DNA of 32,554 nucleotides from Peptococcaceae bacterium BRH_c23 (GTDB lineage: Bacteria > Bacillota_B > Desulfitobacteriia > Desulfitobacteriales > Desulfitobacteriaceae). The stretch lies in the NCBI GenBank assembly GCA_000961805.1, contig LADV01000196.1:1-32554 (forward strand), given 5' to 3'. Position numbers and translations under genes: made by a program. Shown here piece after piece: positions 22,832 through 30,624 of this stretch. The first letter of the stretch is position 1. Each line of letters starts with the position of its first letter. Below the pieces are notes generated by a model. It made no database searches, was not told the origin of the DNA, and was given only the letters and a program-made list of their open reading frames with translations.

Positions 22832-24679
22832 TCAATCATTTCCAGTAATCCATTCTTCTAAAGCACGATCTCGGCGTTGCCTAACCTGTTCGCACTCTTC
22901 ATGAAGTCTCATAGCCAATTCATAATTTGTATCTGCTAAGGTCAGTTCTGATTCTAAGCGGAGGAGGGTTTCTTCCAACTCTTCGATTTCGGTTTCGAGT
23001 TGCTTCATCCGCTTTTTTTCTCGAGCTAAATTGCGGCTTTCCTGTAGATCCTGAGCATTAGATTGCAGCTTCGAACCTCGTTCGATGGGGGCAAGGACTA
23101 TTTCTTCTTGTTGTTTATATTCCTTGAACCCAGTGTAATCTCCTTCAAAAAGCGACAGGCCCTGAGGGGTGAGTTCTGCAATCTTATTTACCACTTTATC
23201 CAAAAAATAGCGATCATGGGAAACTACTAACACGGTTCCTTCATACTCTTGAAGGGCTTCTTCCAGCACTCCACGGGTTTCAGCATCTAAGTGATTCGTT
23301 GGTTCATCGAGCAAGAGCAAGTTTCCTTGCTCCAAAAAAAGTTTACATAAAGCTAAACGGCTCTTTTCTCCCCCGCTCAGCACAGATATCAGTTTAAAGA
23401 CATCATCTTTTCTAAAACCATATCTAGCCAGTAGATTTCGAATCTCCGGGTCCCTTAATTTTGAAGCGTTCCGGATCTCATCCATCACCGTCCCCGCAGT
23501 ACCCAGATTCTCATGTTCCTGAGAGTAATAAGCAATCTTTACATTGGCTCCTAAACGGATGGTTCCCTTATAAGGAGCCTGATCGAGAATCGCCTTAAGG
23601 ATCGTAGTTTTTCCAACGCCATTTTTGCCCAGTAAGGCTACTCGGTCTCCACGACGCAAATCTACTTGGACGTTTGAAAAAAGAGGTCGAGTTCCGAAGG
23701 CAATCGAAAGATCTTCTATTAAAAGGACTCGATCCCCACTTCGCCCTCCACTTCCCAGTGAAATAGAAAGACCATGATCTATCTTAGCAACCTGAATCGG
23801 CTTGAGTTTCTGGAGCTGGCTTTCTCGCCCACGCGCCTGCTTGGAATTGACTCCCGCCTTATTTCTGCGGACATACTCCTCTAGTTTAGCGATTCTATTC
23901 GCTAAGCGCTCAGCTTCCCGGCTAAGAGTTTTAGCTTCTAAAACTTTCAATAATTCGTATTCCGAATAGTTCCCTGTATACCCTTTTAACCCACCATTTT
24001 CTAAACAGAACACTCGCGTCACGATGCGATCTAAAAAGTATCGGTCGTGAGAAACAATCAGCAGGGCCCCAGCATAATCTCTCAAGTACCCTTCGAGCCA
24101 CTCCATGGCAGCGATATCCAAGTGGTTTGTTGGCTCATCTAAAATTAGGATTTCGGGCGCTCGAAGCAAAAGCTTACATAAAGCCAACCGTGTCTTCTGG
24201 CCTCCACTTAACCTAGCAACTTGAGAGTTCATCTCTGCATCAAGTCCTAGACCAGCCAGGATTCTCCTGACTAAGGCTTCTAAAGCATAGCCTCCCTGGC
24301 GTTCAAACGATTCGGTCAAAGTTGCATATTGCTCCATGACTTTCTCACTGGGCGTCGAAGCCATCTTTTCTTCTAATTCACGCAGTTGCTCCTGCATTTG
24401 CAATAAATCTACTCGTTCTTGGATCACACACTCAAAGACATTCCCCTCATCCTCCACAATAGGAGTTTGGGGTAAGTACCCGTAAGAACCGAGAATTTGA
24501 ACTTCTCCCTCTTCTAAACGCACATCCCCTAAACAAGCCCGAATCAGGGTTGTTTTACCCGCCCCATTCGGTCCAACCAAGGCAGCCTTTTCTCCATTTT
24601 CCAAAGCAAAACTAATCCGCCGAAAAAGCGGTTCACCTGATATATCGACGCCGCAATCACGGCAAAATAAAACACTCAT
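22832..24679 (-). CDS. ABC-F family ATPase (duplicated ATP-binding cassettes)
   Basis: A 615-residue soluble protein with two ABC domains and no membrane segments, the ABC-F layout; such proteins act on ribosomes. First cassette: GPNGAGKTT, signature LSGGQKTRL, Walker B LILDEPTNHLD. Second: GKNGVGKTT, LSGGEKSRL, LLLDEPTNHLD. The interdomain linker is basic and helical, and the C-terminus is a coiled coil (KKRMKQLETEIEELEETLLRLE). Start at MSVLFCRDCG (24677-24679); the longer in-frame extension has a weak, unlike-family sequence. It lies upstream of ytaF. Whether it gives antibiotic protection cannot be judged from sequence alone. Confidence 0.92.
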   Translation of the reverse strand: MSVLFCRDCGVDISGEPLFRRISFALENGEKAALVGPNGAGKTTLIRACLGDVRLEEGEVQILGSYGYLPQTPIVEDEGNVFECVIQERVDLLQMQEQLRELEEKMASTPSEKVMEQYATLTESFERQGGYALEALVRRILAGLGLDAEMNSQVARLSGGQKTRLALCKLLLRAPEILILDEPTNHLDIAAMEWLEGYLRDYAGALLIVSHDRYFLDRIVTRVFCLENGGLKGYTGNYSEYELLKVLEAKTLSREAERLANRIAKLEEYVRRNKAGVNSKQARGRESQLQKLKPIQVAKIDHGLSISLGSGGRSGDRVLLIEDLSIAFGTRPLFSNVQVDLRRGDRVALLGKNGVGKTTILKAILDQAPYKGTIRLGANVKIAYYSQEHENLGTAGTVMDEIRNASKLRDPEIRNLLARYGFRKDDVFKLISVLSGGEKSRLALCKLFLEQGNLLLLDEPTNHLDAETRGVLEEALQEYEGTVLVVSHDRYFLDKVVNKIAELTPQGLSLFEGDYTGFKEYKQQEEIVLAPIERGSKLQSNAQDLQESRNLAREKKRMKQLETEIEELEETLLRLESELTLADTNYELAMRLHEECEQVRQRRDRALEEWITGND

Positions 24680-24840
24680 ACTTCTAGATAGCCCCTTTAT
24701 TATTCTCGGGTGTAAACTATTACAAATATAACAATGTAACCAACCATTTCTTTCGAATTTACTATACCATAGACACACGGGAAATATCTACTTTTACCAT
24801 GACAATTCGACCATCTTCAAACTCTAAAAGGGCCGGCTGG

Positions 24841-24969
24841 TTATATCTCAGGGGAAACTAAGGTTACTAGTACAATTTCCGGTCTATTATAAAACCTTAT
24901 TGGTAAAACGCTTTCTCCTAAACCGCCATTTATAATCATATTCGTAGATCTGAAAGTAAATTGACCGTA
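24841..24969 (-). pseudogene. C-terminal remnant of a metallophosphoesterase (YkuE/YaeI-like)
   Basis: Immediately after the amj stop the minus strand encodes LYGQFTFRSTNMIINGGLGE then SVLPIRFYNRPEIVLVTL and a stop at 24841-24843. This matches the ending of YkuE-type metallophosphoesterases (NGGLGTS-x-PIR-x-NRPEI). The catalytic N-terminal ~85% is absent and an in-frame stop precedes it. It marks a deletion between amj and a lost gene. The remaining 24680-24840 shows no gene. Confidence 0.65.
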
Positions 24970-24978
24970 AAGTCGTCA

Positions 24979-25776
24979 CTACAAGTAAAAAGAAGCAATT
25001 AGCCGAGCTGCGGGTAAGAATAGTACCTGACCTAACAAAGTACCAACTACCTTTGAAGTAATAAGCAACACCACTAGAGCCTTAACATCGCCATAGGGTC
25101 TCTTTCCTCTTAAAGCCTGGTCAGTTATCATAGCTGCCTTTGGATCAATGAGGAGCGTTAGTAAAATAGCCGCAATCCCATTGATCATTCCTGATGAGGC
25201 AACAACCGCAAGTCTATGCTCCACTGAAACCAACGTTGCCGCATAACTTGCTGAAAGAACGCCGATCGTATATATTCCTGTGACTAATGCATTTAAAATA
25301 AGCAATCGCTTTGGGATTTCTCGATACCTTAATCTTTCCAACATTGTCTTGGATGGTTTTGTAACACTTTTTACGATTCGTTTAATATTATTTATCTGTA
25401 AGGCCTCAACCACAAGAGATGGGACAGAACCTGTTACTTCTAGGCGGTTTACTGCTTTCTCAAAAACCTTAAGAAATGATGGAATTAAAAGTACACCTAA
25501 TAGAGTTCCAATCGTTGCAGCAAAAATCACCTTACGCATATCCATTATTGGATTTAAACCGTGACTAATACTTATTCCTATAATACCTGCAATCAATGGA
25601 GCTTGTAAGGTATTTGCAGTACGTGAAACAAGTGCGATGAGATTAAATAAAGAAAAGGATAATGCAACTTGCCCACTCTTAACAGAGTTTAGCCTCACAG
25701 AATATGCAAGAGTATCGACAAGGTGGATTATAGACGTTAGAATAATCAATTCAACCAACGTTCTTTCCACTGACAC
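24979..25776 (-). CDS. amj: Lipid II flippase, Amj family
   Basis: A 265-residue polytopic membrane protein of the Amj (DUF2837) family, an alternative to MurJ that flips lipid II for peptidoglycan synthesis. The N-terminal IIHLVDTLAYSVRLNSVK and FSLFNLIALVSRTANTLQAPL are diagnostic. About six helices are visible. The start is uncertain: GTG at 25774-25776 or 25768-25770 fits GGAGAAAGG upstream; an ATG twelve codons earlier is less like the family. It stands at the left edge of the attC-bearing region, behind a terminator. Confidence 0.85.
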   Translation of the reverse strand: MSVERTLVELIILTSIIHLVDTLAYSVRLNSVKSGQVALSFSLFNLIALVSRTANTLQAPLIAGIIGISISHGLNPIMDMRKVIFAATIGTLLGVLLIPSFLKVFEKAVNRLEVTGSVPSLVVEALQINNIKRIVKSVTKPSKTMLERLRYREIPKRLLILNALVTGIYTIGVLSASYAATLVSVEHRLAVVASSGMINGIAAILLTLLIDPKAAMITDQALRGKRPYGDVKALVVLLITSKVVGTLLGQVLFLPAARLIASFYL

Positions 25777-25881
25777 GCCATCCTTTCTCCGACATAACGA
25801 TTTGGTCGTCAAGGTAGAGTCACCTGTTACCCGGCCCCCCGAGTATTCTCTTTGATCGCGTCCTCATATTATAACTACAAA

Positions 25882-25911
25882 GAAAATCCGCACATGAACG
25901 TGCGGCTTTTC
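25882..25911 (-). terminator. Hairpin terminator at the end of the cassette region
   Basis: GAAAATCCGCAC pairs with GTGCGG-c-TTTTC around ATGAAC; on the minus strand it is followed by TTTTCTTT. It lies just beyond attC-like site 1 and would insulate amj from the cassettes. Confidence 0.6.
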
Positions 25912-25922
25912 ACGTACGGTTT

Positions 25923-26001
25923 CGTATAACGTCCCGAAGGTTTGCGACGCATCCCAACCACTTTCATCTTTACTAAAGTGATGCAAATACTCTGTTATAC
26001 G
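25923..26001 (-). repeat. attC-like recombination site 1
   Basis: A 79-bp imperfect palindrome. The ends CGTATAAC and GTTATACG are exact reverse complements and have the R''/R' form ending in AAC and starting with GTT. Inside, TTTGC pairs with GCAAA and CACTTT with AAAGTG around a loop. Sites 1 and 4 share long identical pieces (GACGCATCCCAACCAC, ATCTTTAC, AAAGTG). It begins 36 nt after the stop of the DUF3795 gene, the usual place of attC in a cassette. Confidence 0.7.
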
Positions 26002-26036
26002 TCGTTTGGCGGAGAACATCTAAAAGATAATGTTTG

Positions 26037-26465
26037 TTAAAGATTTTGCTCAGTTGGCGATTTTCTATACTCACTTCCACATTTAAGGCAACTATCCTTA
26101 TGAACACTGAGCACTTCACCACAATTATTACATTTCCACTTTTCATTTTCAATATTAATAAATTGAAGCACTCCGTATTTGTTAATGTACTTGAGATTTT
26201 GTATTAAACTTAAATGGTATTTTTTAATATACCTCTTATCAAAACCTTTTAATCTAGTGCAAGGGAATTTATGACATTCATAGCAATATCTAAACTCTGA
26301 TTTGTCATGTTCATCGCAAAACTTAATTCTGCATTTACTGCAATGTGCAGGTTTATTCGTTCCGGTACTCAGACAACTACAACAATTATTTTTTTCTCTT
26401 AAATATACAAAGCAAACACCACAGTTTATTCCACATGGGGCAATTAGCTTTTCGGTGAATTTCAA
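26037..26465 (-). CDS. DUF3795-family cysteine-rich protein
   Basis: A 142-residue Cys-rich protein. The N-terminal APCGINCGVC and the following CxxC pairs (CCSC, CSKC, CYECHKFPC) match DUF3795, a probable metal-binding family of unknown function. The C-terminus has an extra zinc-ribbon-like part (CNNCGEVL ... CLKCGSEYR). The start is TTG (26463-26465) with AGGGG upstream. It is the cassette gene in front of attC-like site 1; a related partial gene occurs at 32334. Confidence 0.75.
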   Translation of the reverse strand: MKFTEKLIAPCGINCGVCFVYLREKNNCCSCLSTGTNKPAHCSKCRIKFCDEHDKSEFRYCYECHKFPCTRLKGFDKRYIKKYHLSLIQNLKYINKYGVLQFINIENEKWKCNNCGEVLSVHKDSCLKCGSEYRKSPTEQNL

Positions 26466-26559
26466 AACATTATCCCCTCACTCCCACAGTAAGAATAATT
26501 AGCCATGCAATCAAAAACTGCAATCTCACAATAACACACCGACCATATAAATTGCGCAC

Positions 26560-27498
26560 CTACTCCGTCTTAAAACCCCTTTGCATACCCAGAGCATTCT
26601 CTAAAGCTGCCTTTAAGCTTGGAAACCTATATTCAAAATCAGTACTGAGAATTATTTTCGGCATAGCTCGTTGTCCATGTAATAACATTTCCGCCATTTG
26701 ACCTAATGCTATCTTTAATACTATCTCTGGAACTGGTAACCATGATGGTCTATTTAGGACTTTGCCTAGTATCTTGCTGAAATCTCTCATTCTTACTGGA
26801 TTTGGAGCAACAGCATTTATTGAACCAGCTAGCTCCTGATGTTCGATTAGAAACCTTATCATACTCGTTAAATCTTGGATATGTATCCAGGAGAGCCATT
26901 GATTGCCCTTACCTAATGGGCCCCCTAAGTAAAATTTAAATGGTAATGCCATTCTGTTTAGTGCACCTTCATTCCCTAAAACTACGCCAATTCGAATAGT
27001 TATTACTCTTGTTGAATCAACTTGAACCTTGTAAGCTTCATTTTCCCAATCTCGGCAGACTTGTGCTAGGAAATCCTGTCCTTCTTCTTCAGACTCAGTT
27101 ATCTCTTCGTCCTCACGGAAGCCATAATATCCAACTGCTGAAGCATTAATTAGAACTTTTGGCTGAATAGTACCACTATTAATGGCATCAACAATTGTAC
27201 CCGTTATTCTAATCCTACTTGATATAATTTCTTCTTTTACTGAATTGGTCCAGCGACGATTACCGATTGACTCACCCGATAAGTTAATTACTACGTCAAT
27301 TTGCAGATTAAAAATCGAAGATAGAGGGGAAATATTGTCCCATTCTATTACCTTAATTTTATTTCCCAATCGACTGGCGGTTTTTTGAGGATTTCTCGTT
27401 ACCACATATACCTGATACCCATTCGCAAGTAATTCCTCAGTAAGGTTTCTTCCGACAAAACCTGTCCCACCAAAAATCATAACCTTCATTATTTCCAT
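26560..27498 (-). CDS. SDR-family NAD-dependent epimerase (TIGR01777/YfcH-like)
   Basis: A 312-residue extended short-chain dehydrogenase of the TIGR01777 family. The Rossmann motif GGTGFVGRNLTEEL is near the N-terminus, followed by VVINLSGESIGNRRW, which is diagnostic, and LINASAVGYYG with the catalytic Tyr region. SWIHIQDL and NAVAPNPV are also family-specific. Substrate unknown. ATG at 27496-27498 follows GGAGG at short spacing. It lies within the cassette region; no attC-like site is visible after it. Confidence 0.87.
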   Translation of the reverse strand: MEIMKVMIFGGTGFVGRNLTEELLANGYQVYVVTRNPQKTASRLGNKIKVIEWDNISPLSSIFNLQIDVVINLSGESIGNRRWTNSVKEEIISSRIRITGTIVDAINSGTIQPKVLINASAVGYYGFREDEEITESEEEGQDFLAQVCRDWENEAYKVQVDSTRVITIRIGVVLGNEGALNRMALPFKFYLGGPLGKGNQWLSWIHIQDLTSMIRFLIEHQELAGSINAVAPNPVRMRDFSKILGKVLNRPSWLPVPEIVLKIALGQMAEMLLHGQRAMPKIILSTDFEYRFPSLKAALENALGMQRGFKTE

Positions 27499-27537
27499 AT
27501 ACGCCTCCCCAAACATTATTTAACGACCTAGATGTCT

Positions 27538-27555
27538 CATAACGTTCTGGGCATT
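27538..27555 (-). repeat. Possible half attC site
   Basis: CATAACGTTCTGGGCATT shares ATAACGTTCTGGGCATT with the left arm of attC-like site 5, directly after the stop of the membrane protein gene. No matching opposite arm follows, so it would be a truncated or decayed site. Confidence 0.4.
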
Positions 27556-27911
27556 TATACAATAATATTATATTTAGAAAGTAAAAACCTTACTACCTTG
27601 ATAAAAATTAATAACGTCACAAGCCACCATACTAGTATTAGAAGATAATAACTGAAATCCCCTGAAAAACCATTTTCGTTGGCACTTAATAACCAATAAT
27701 CTTTTTCGTAGTACCAGGTTCCTTGATGTCGTGCGATATTGACTGCATTCTCTTCCCCCATGCTCCAAGTATTTTTTATAGTAGGATAAGTCTTAGCCAC
27801 TAAACTGTAGGTTGGCTCGCCTAACCCTACAACTACTCCTGTAAACATCTTTACCACCGTTAGCAATACATATATTATCGAAAAAAGAATAGTACGTAAC
27901 TTTTTGCGCAT
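27555..27911 (-). CDS. Small membrane protein of unknown function
   Basis: A 118-residue protein with an N-terminal transmembrane helix (TILFSIIYVLLTVVKMFTGVV) and a C-terminal one (LLILVWWLVTLLIFIKVV), with a ~50-residue loop rich in Tyr/Trp between them. No family recognised. ATG is preceded by AAGGAG. Its stop codon touches the half attC site, as expected for a cassette gene. It follows the acetyltransferase gene by ~60 nt. Confidence 0.65.
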   Translation of the reverse strand: MRKKLRTILFSIIYVLLTVVKMFTGVVVGLGEPTYSLVAKTYPTIKNTWSMGEENAVNIARHQGTWYYEKDYWLLSANENGFSGDFSYYLLILVWWLVTLLIFIKVVRFLLSKYNIIV

Positions 27912-27972
27912 TTTAGTTTCTCCTTAAACTCATCCGAAAGAACTAGTCATTCTTCACCGCTGTACCCCTTCC

Positions 27973-28512
27973 TCATAGCCATTCCCGAGAAAGAATTCCG
28001 TATACTACATCATCAACGTAATGGTCATAAAGCCACTCAGCTTCCCTGATGATTCCCTCTTTAACAAAACCTAACCGTTCAGGTATTGCTCTGCTTCTGG
28101 TATTTCCCTCTGCACATCTCACTTCAACCCTATTAAGCTTTAGCTCTCTAAAAGCATAGTCTACAAAAGCTTTACAGGCCTTCGTCATAACCCCGTTTCC
28201 CTGATAAGTCGCGCCAAGCCAATATCCGATGCTCACTGATTTATTAGACCAATTCATTCCATAGAAACCTATAACGCCTGCAATACTTCCTTTGTACCAA
28301 ATTCCAGCCTGAAACCCGTTATTTGAGGAAAACTGCTTTTTCGTCATTTCGATAAAAGCTTTGGTGTCTTCAACGCTCTTCGATCCATCAACCCATGGAA
28401 GCCATTCCTTAAGGTATGGCCGACATGAATCGGTCAATTCAGACAATTGATCCGCATGTATGGTATCTAACAGTTTTAATACTACCTCATTATCAACCAC
28501 AAATTCAAACAT
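27973..28512 (-). CDS. GNAT acetyltransferase, RimJ/RimL (YdaF-like) type
   Basis: A 179-residue N-acetyltransferase resembling ribosomal-protein/serine acetyltransferases. Visible GNAT elements: IGYWLGATYQGNGVMTKACKA with the acetyl-CoA loop (Q-x-x-G-x-G/V), and ERLGFVKEGIIREAE, diagnostic for the RimL group. Start chosen at MFEFVV (28510-28512) with AGGA upstream; the longer frame would run into attC-like site 2. It is the first gene after that site in the minus direction. Confidence 0.85.
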   Translation of the reverse strand: MFEFVVDNEVVLKLLDTIHADQLSELTDSCRPYLKEWLPWVDGSKSVEDTKAFIEMTKKQFSSNNGFQAGIWYKGSIAGVIGFYGMNWSNKSVSIGYWLGATYQGNGVMTKACKAFVDYAFRELKLNRVEVRCAEGNTRSRAIPERLGFVKEGIIREAEWLYDHYVDDVVYGILSREWL

Positions 28513-28544
28513 GTTCCGTCCTACCTTTTCGTTCCGCAGACTTT

Positions 28545-28623
28545 CAGATAACGCCTCGCGTATTCCCAAAGTCTGCTTACTACTTACATATTCTCTCAGA
28601 TTACGGGAATACGCTGTTATCCG
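28545..28623 (-). repeat. attC-like recombination site 2
   Basis: A 79-bp palindrome with outer boxes CAGATAAC and GTTATCCG, and a perfect inner 10-bp arm GCGTATTCCC (28558-28567) with GGGAATACGC (28605-28614), leaving a ~37-nt loop. The base layout (box, 3-5 nt spacer, inner arm, loop, inner arm, T, box) is the same as in sites 3 and 5 although the inner sequence differs. It starts 33 nt after the DinB stop. Confidence 0.72.
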
Positions 28624-28655
28624 ATGCTACGGCAAAGAACATCTATACAAATTAC

Positions 28656-29108
28656 TTAAACGTCAGATGTACCAAAGATTTGCCTTAGATGATGATCTAT
28701 ATGTCGCAAGTAATCTAGAACTAGCTCTGATAGAGTAATGGATTTATTATCACCTATATCACACAGGTACAATAGTTTCTCTTCTGGAATCTTCGTTATG
28801 ACTCTAACAATATGTCTATTTAAAGTTGTCCAAAAGTCAACAATCTCGTCAGTTGGTATACCTTGATAGTCCTGAATCAATACCCAGTTGTTTTGGTTAT
28901 AAGGAACTACTATAAAGGGTTGCCTATCAAACTGGATTTTAATAAACCTATGATAATTGTTGGTGGCGGAATCGCATAAATGTCCTAATATCTCCTTTTT
29001 GGACCATTTACTTACTAACTGTGCTGAAAATTCCTGTTCTGAAAACTGTTGGACTCTTTTGGGGACTGCTTGAATTAAGTAGTTTAGCCTTTCGATAATT
29101 TCTCTCAT
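28656..29108 (-). CDS. DinB-superfamily protein
   Basis: A 150-residue four-helix protein of the DinB/YfiT-like superfamily, often metal-dependent enzymes for thiol-adduct chemistry (bacillithiol or similar). The family His residues are visible in KKEILGHLCDSATNNYHRF and in DYLRHIDHHLRQI, spaced as for a three-His metal site. The start is ATG at 29106-29108; an ATG seven codons earlier is possible. It precedes attC-like site 2 directly, as a cassette gene would. Confidence 0.78.
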   Translation of the reverse strand: MREIIERLNYLIQAVPKRVQQFSEQEFSAQLVSKWSKKEILGHLCDSATNNYHRFIKIQFDRQPFIVVPYNQNNWVLIQDYQGIPTDEIVDFWTTLNRHIVRVITKIPEEKLLYLCDIGDNKSITLSELVLDYLRHIDHHLRQIFGTSDV

Positions 29109-29324
29109 TTCCTCACTCACTCCTTGCATATAAATATACTTCCCAGAGGCTGGCTAGGTAATCGTACAATCTCAACCTCAAAAGCACCTTAAATTAATAA
29201 TACTACTTCCGAATTTAGTCTTTCATACATCTTTAGAAAAAGAGGTAACTAATACCTTAATGACGAAATCTTGGTCAAATTATCCAATTTAGGAGAGTGA
29301 GGAAAGTGACTGCTACAAAACTAA

Positions 29325-29639
29325 ATGATTCTCAAAGTAGAGTTCAATCGTCTTGAAATAGCTCCTAACAATGGATTAACCGTAACGAGACTTGATCCTA
29401 GTAATGTCATGCTTCTACACGAACGTGTCGAACAGCCGTTTATCAACTGGACCTGGGTTTATTACTTGGAAAAAAAAATCGATAATGAAAGAACTAGATT
29501 AATTATCCGGACCCGAATTGAAAGCGATAACACTTCACTAGGTGCTCTTATTGGTACCTATGTGATCATGGAACCCGGAGCCTTTATCATGGAAAGAAAA
29601 ATGCTTAAAGGTTTTAAAGCTAGGGCAGAGACCAATTAA
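29325..29639 (+). pseudogene. Truncated SRPBCC (polyketide-cyclase-like) protein
   Basis: The 104-residue frame matches only the C-terminal part of SRPBCC proteins (INWTWVYYLEKKIDNERTRLI, then GTYVIMEPGAFIMERKMLKG). A plausible original start, GTG at 29306 with AGGAGAG, leads into a different frame (TATKLNDSQSR) that stops quickly. About 80 residues of the N-terminal half are missing. It is the only plus-strand gene relic in the cassette region. The adjoining 29130-29305 shows nothing else. Confidence 0.6.
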
Positions 29640-29709
29640 AAAGACATTCTTAATAATTGTATATAATTTGCTAGGATAATGGGTAGGTACCCAATCTCAA
29701 GATATATAT

Positions 29710-30344
29710 CTATTTGTGTAAAACATAATATATTGATCTGAATATCTTTGGATTTTTCTTATACTCAACTATTTCATTAATTTCTTTTTGGAATAATGAG
29801 TTATTATCTATTTGTTTTATTGCCTTTTCTAGATAGTAGTAATAATCATTCCACCACACATTTTCATTTAACTCAAACGAGTTTATTAATTCCAAATTGC
29901 ATCTTTCGAATATGATTCTCTTTTCTGTATCATTATTTAATTCATCATGAATTATTATATAGCCATTATTTTTTAAGTACTTAATAAGGATAGCCAAGCC
30001 CTTTTCAAAACCAATCACATTTAATAAACCTTCGGCTAAAACTATATCGAATTTCTTATCAAATAGATCATTATTAAAACCGAAGCATGAATTATTCGAA
30101 TCCTATCTGAATAGTTCAATTTCTTTACTTTTTCCTTTAACCAAAACAAAGATGAATTATCGGGATCAACGGCATAAATCTTACCATTGCAAACTTCCAT
30201 CAAGAGTGTTGGCACTCCGGTACCGCATCCCATGTCTAATAATTGTGGATTATCGATTTTCGGAATTATAGAAAACGCTTTAATTGTATATTTATTTAAG
30301 TTTTTTCTGCAGTTATCTCTTATTTCAAAAGTATTTAGATCCAT
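29710..30344 (-). pseudogene. SAM-dependent methyltransferase split by one frameshift
   Basis: The first frame (30344 to ~30085) carries the methyltransferase motif LLDMGCGTGVPTLLM and the acidic loop YAVDPDN. The frame then runs out, while the next frame continues the fold with FNNDLFDKKFDIVLAEGLLN and IKYLKNNGYIIIHDELNND. A single missing base in the GCTTCGGTTTT region joins them into a ~211-residue class I methyltransferase. Either a recent mutation or a sequencing error. Substrate unknown. Confidence 0.72.
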
Positions 30345-30428
30345 AAAAAAGATACTTCCTTTTCACTGTCACGGACAGGTGTATGATTGAGTTGATAATA
30401 CTTAGATATTCAATGAATCTTCCCCAAT

Positions 30429-30551
30429 TCATACTAACAAATTCACTTTAGTATTCGAGTAATTCCGATACAGTTTTAAACGATTAAAAAAACCAGTAAG
30501 CTCTTCTTCAAATATTTCACTCCATTTATACTTGAATAGCCAATTGCACAT
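30429..30551 (-). CDS. Short ORF beginning inside attC-like site 3
   Basis: A 40-codon ORF whose ATG lies in the GTTATGTG end box of site 3. It reads MCNWLFKYKWSEIFEEELTG and continues FFNRLKLYRNYSNTKVNLLV. The amphipathic, basic/aromatic composition looks protein-like, but I recognise no family and see no ribosome binding site beyond the box. It might be the tail of a lost cassette gene. The stretch 30345-30428 holds nothing else visible. Confidence 0.3.
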   Translation of the reverse strand: MCNWLFKYKWSEIFEEELTGFFNRLKLYRNYSNTKVNLLV

Positions 30552-30624
30552 AACGTCCCGAGGGTTTGTGACGCGTCATAACCTCTTCCTTCTATGCAAA
30601 GTGTAGCAAACCCTCTGTTATACG
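30549..30624 (-). repeat. attC-like recombination site 3
   Basis: A 76-bp palindrome: outer boxes CACATAAC and GTTATACG, and a perfect 9-bp inner arm GAGGGTTTG (30560-30568) with CAAACCCTC (30607-30615). Read on the minus strand its first box CGTATAAC supplies the last Val codon and the TAA stop of the AAC(3) gene. Its GTTATACG box is complementary to the CGTATAAC box of site 4. Confidence 0.78.

Noticed and set aside
25882..25922. Sequence resembling the end of a group II intron (CACGTACGGTT after a CCGCAC/GTGCGG hairpin)
   Set aside because: The paired arms do not give a domain V fold, no reverse transcriptase is present, and the hairpin plus T run fits a terminator better.
26466..26559. 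Possible attC site between the epimerase and DUF3795 genes (GTTATTGTG on the minus strand)
   Set aside because: A single GTTAT box occurs without a complementary box or inner arms.
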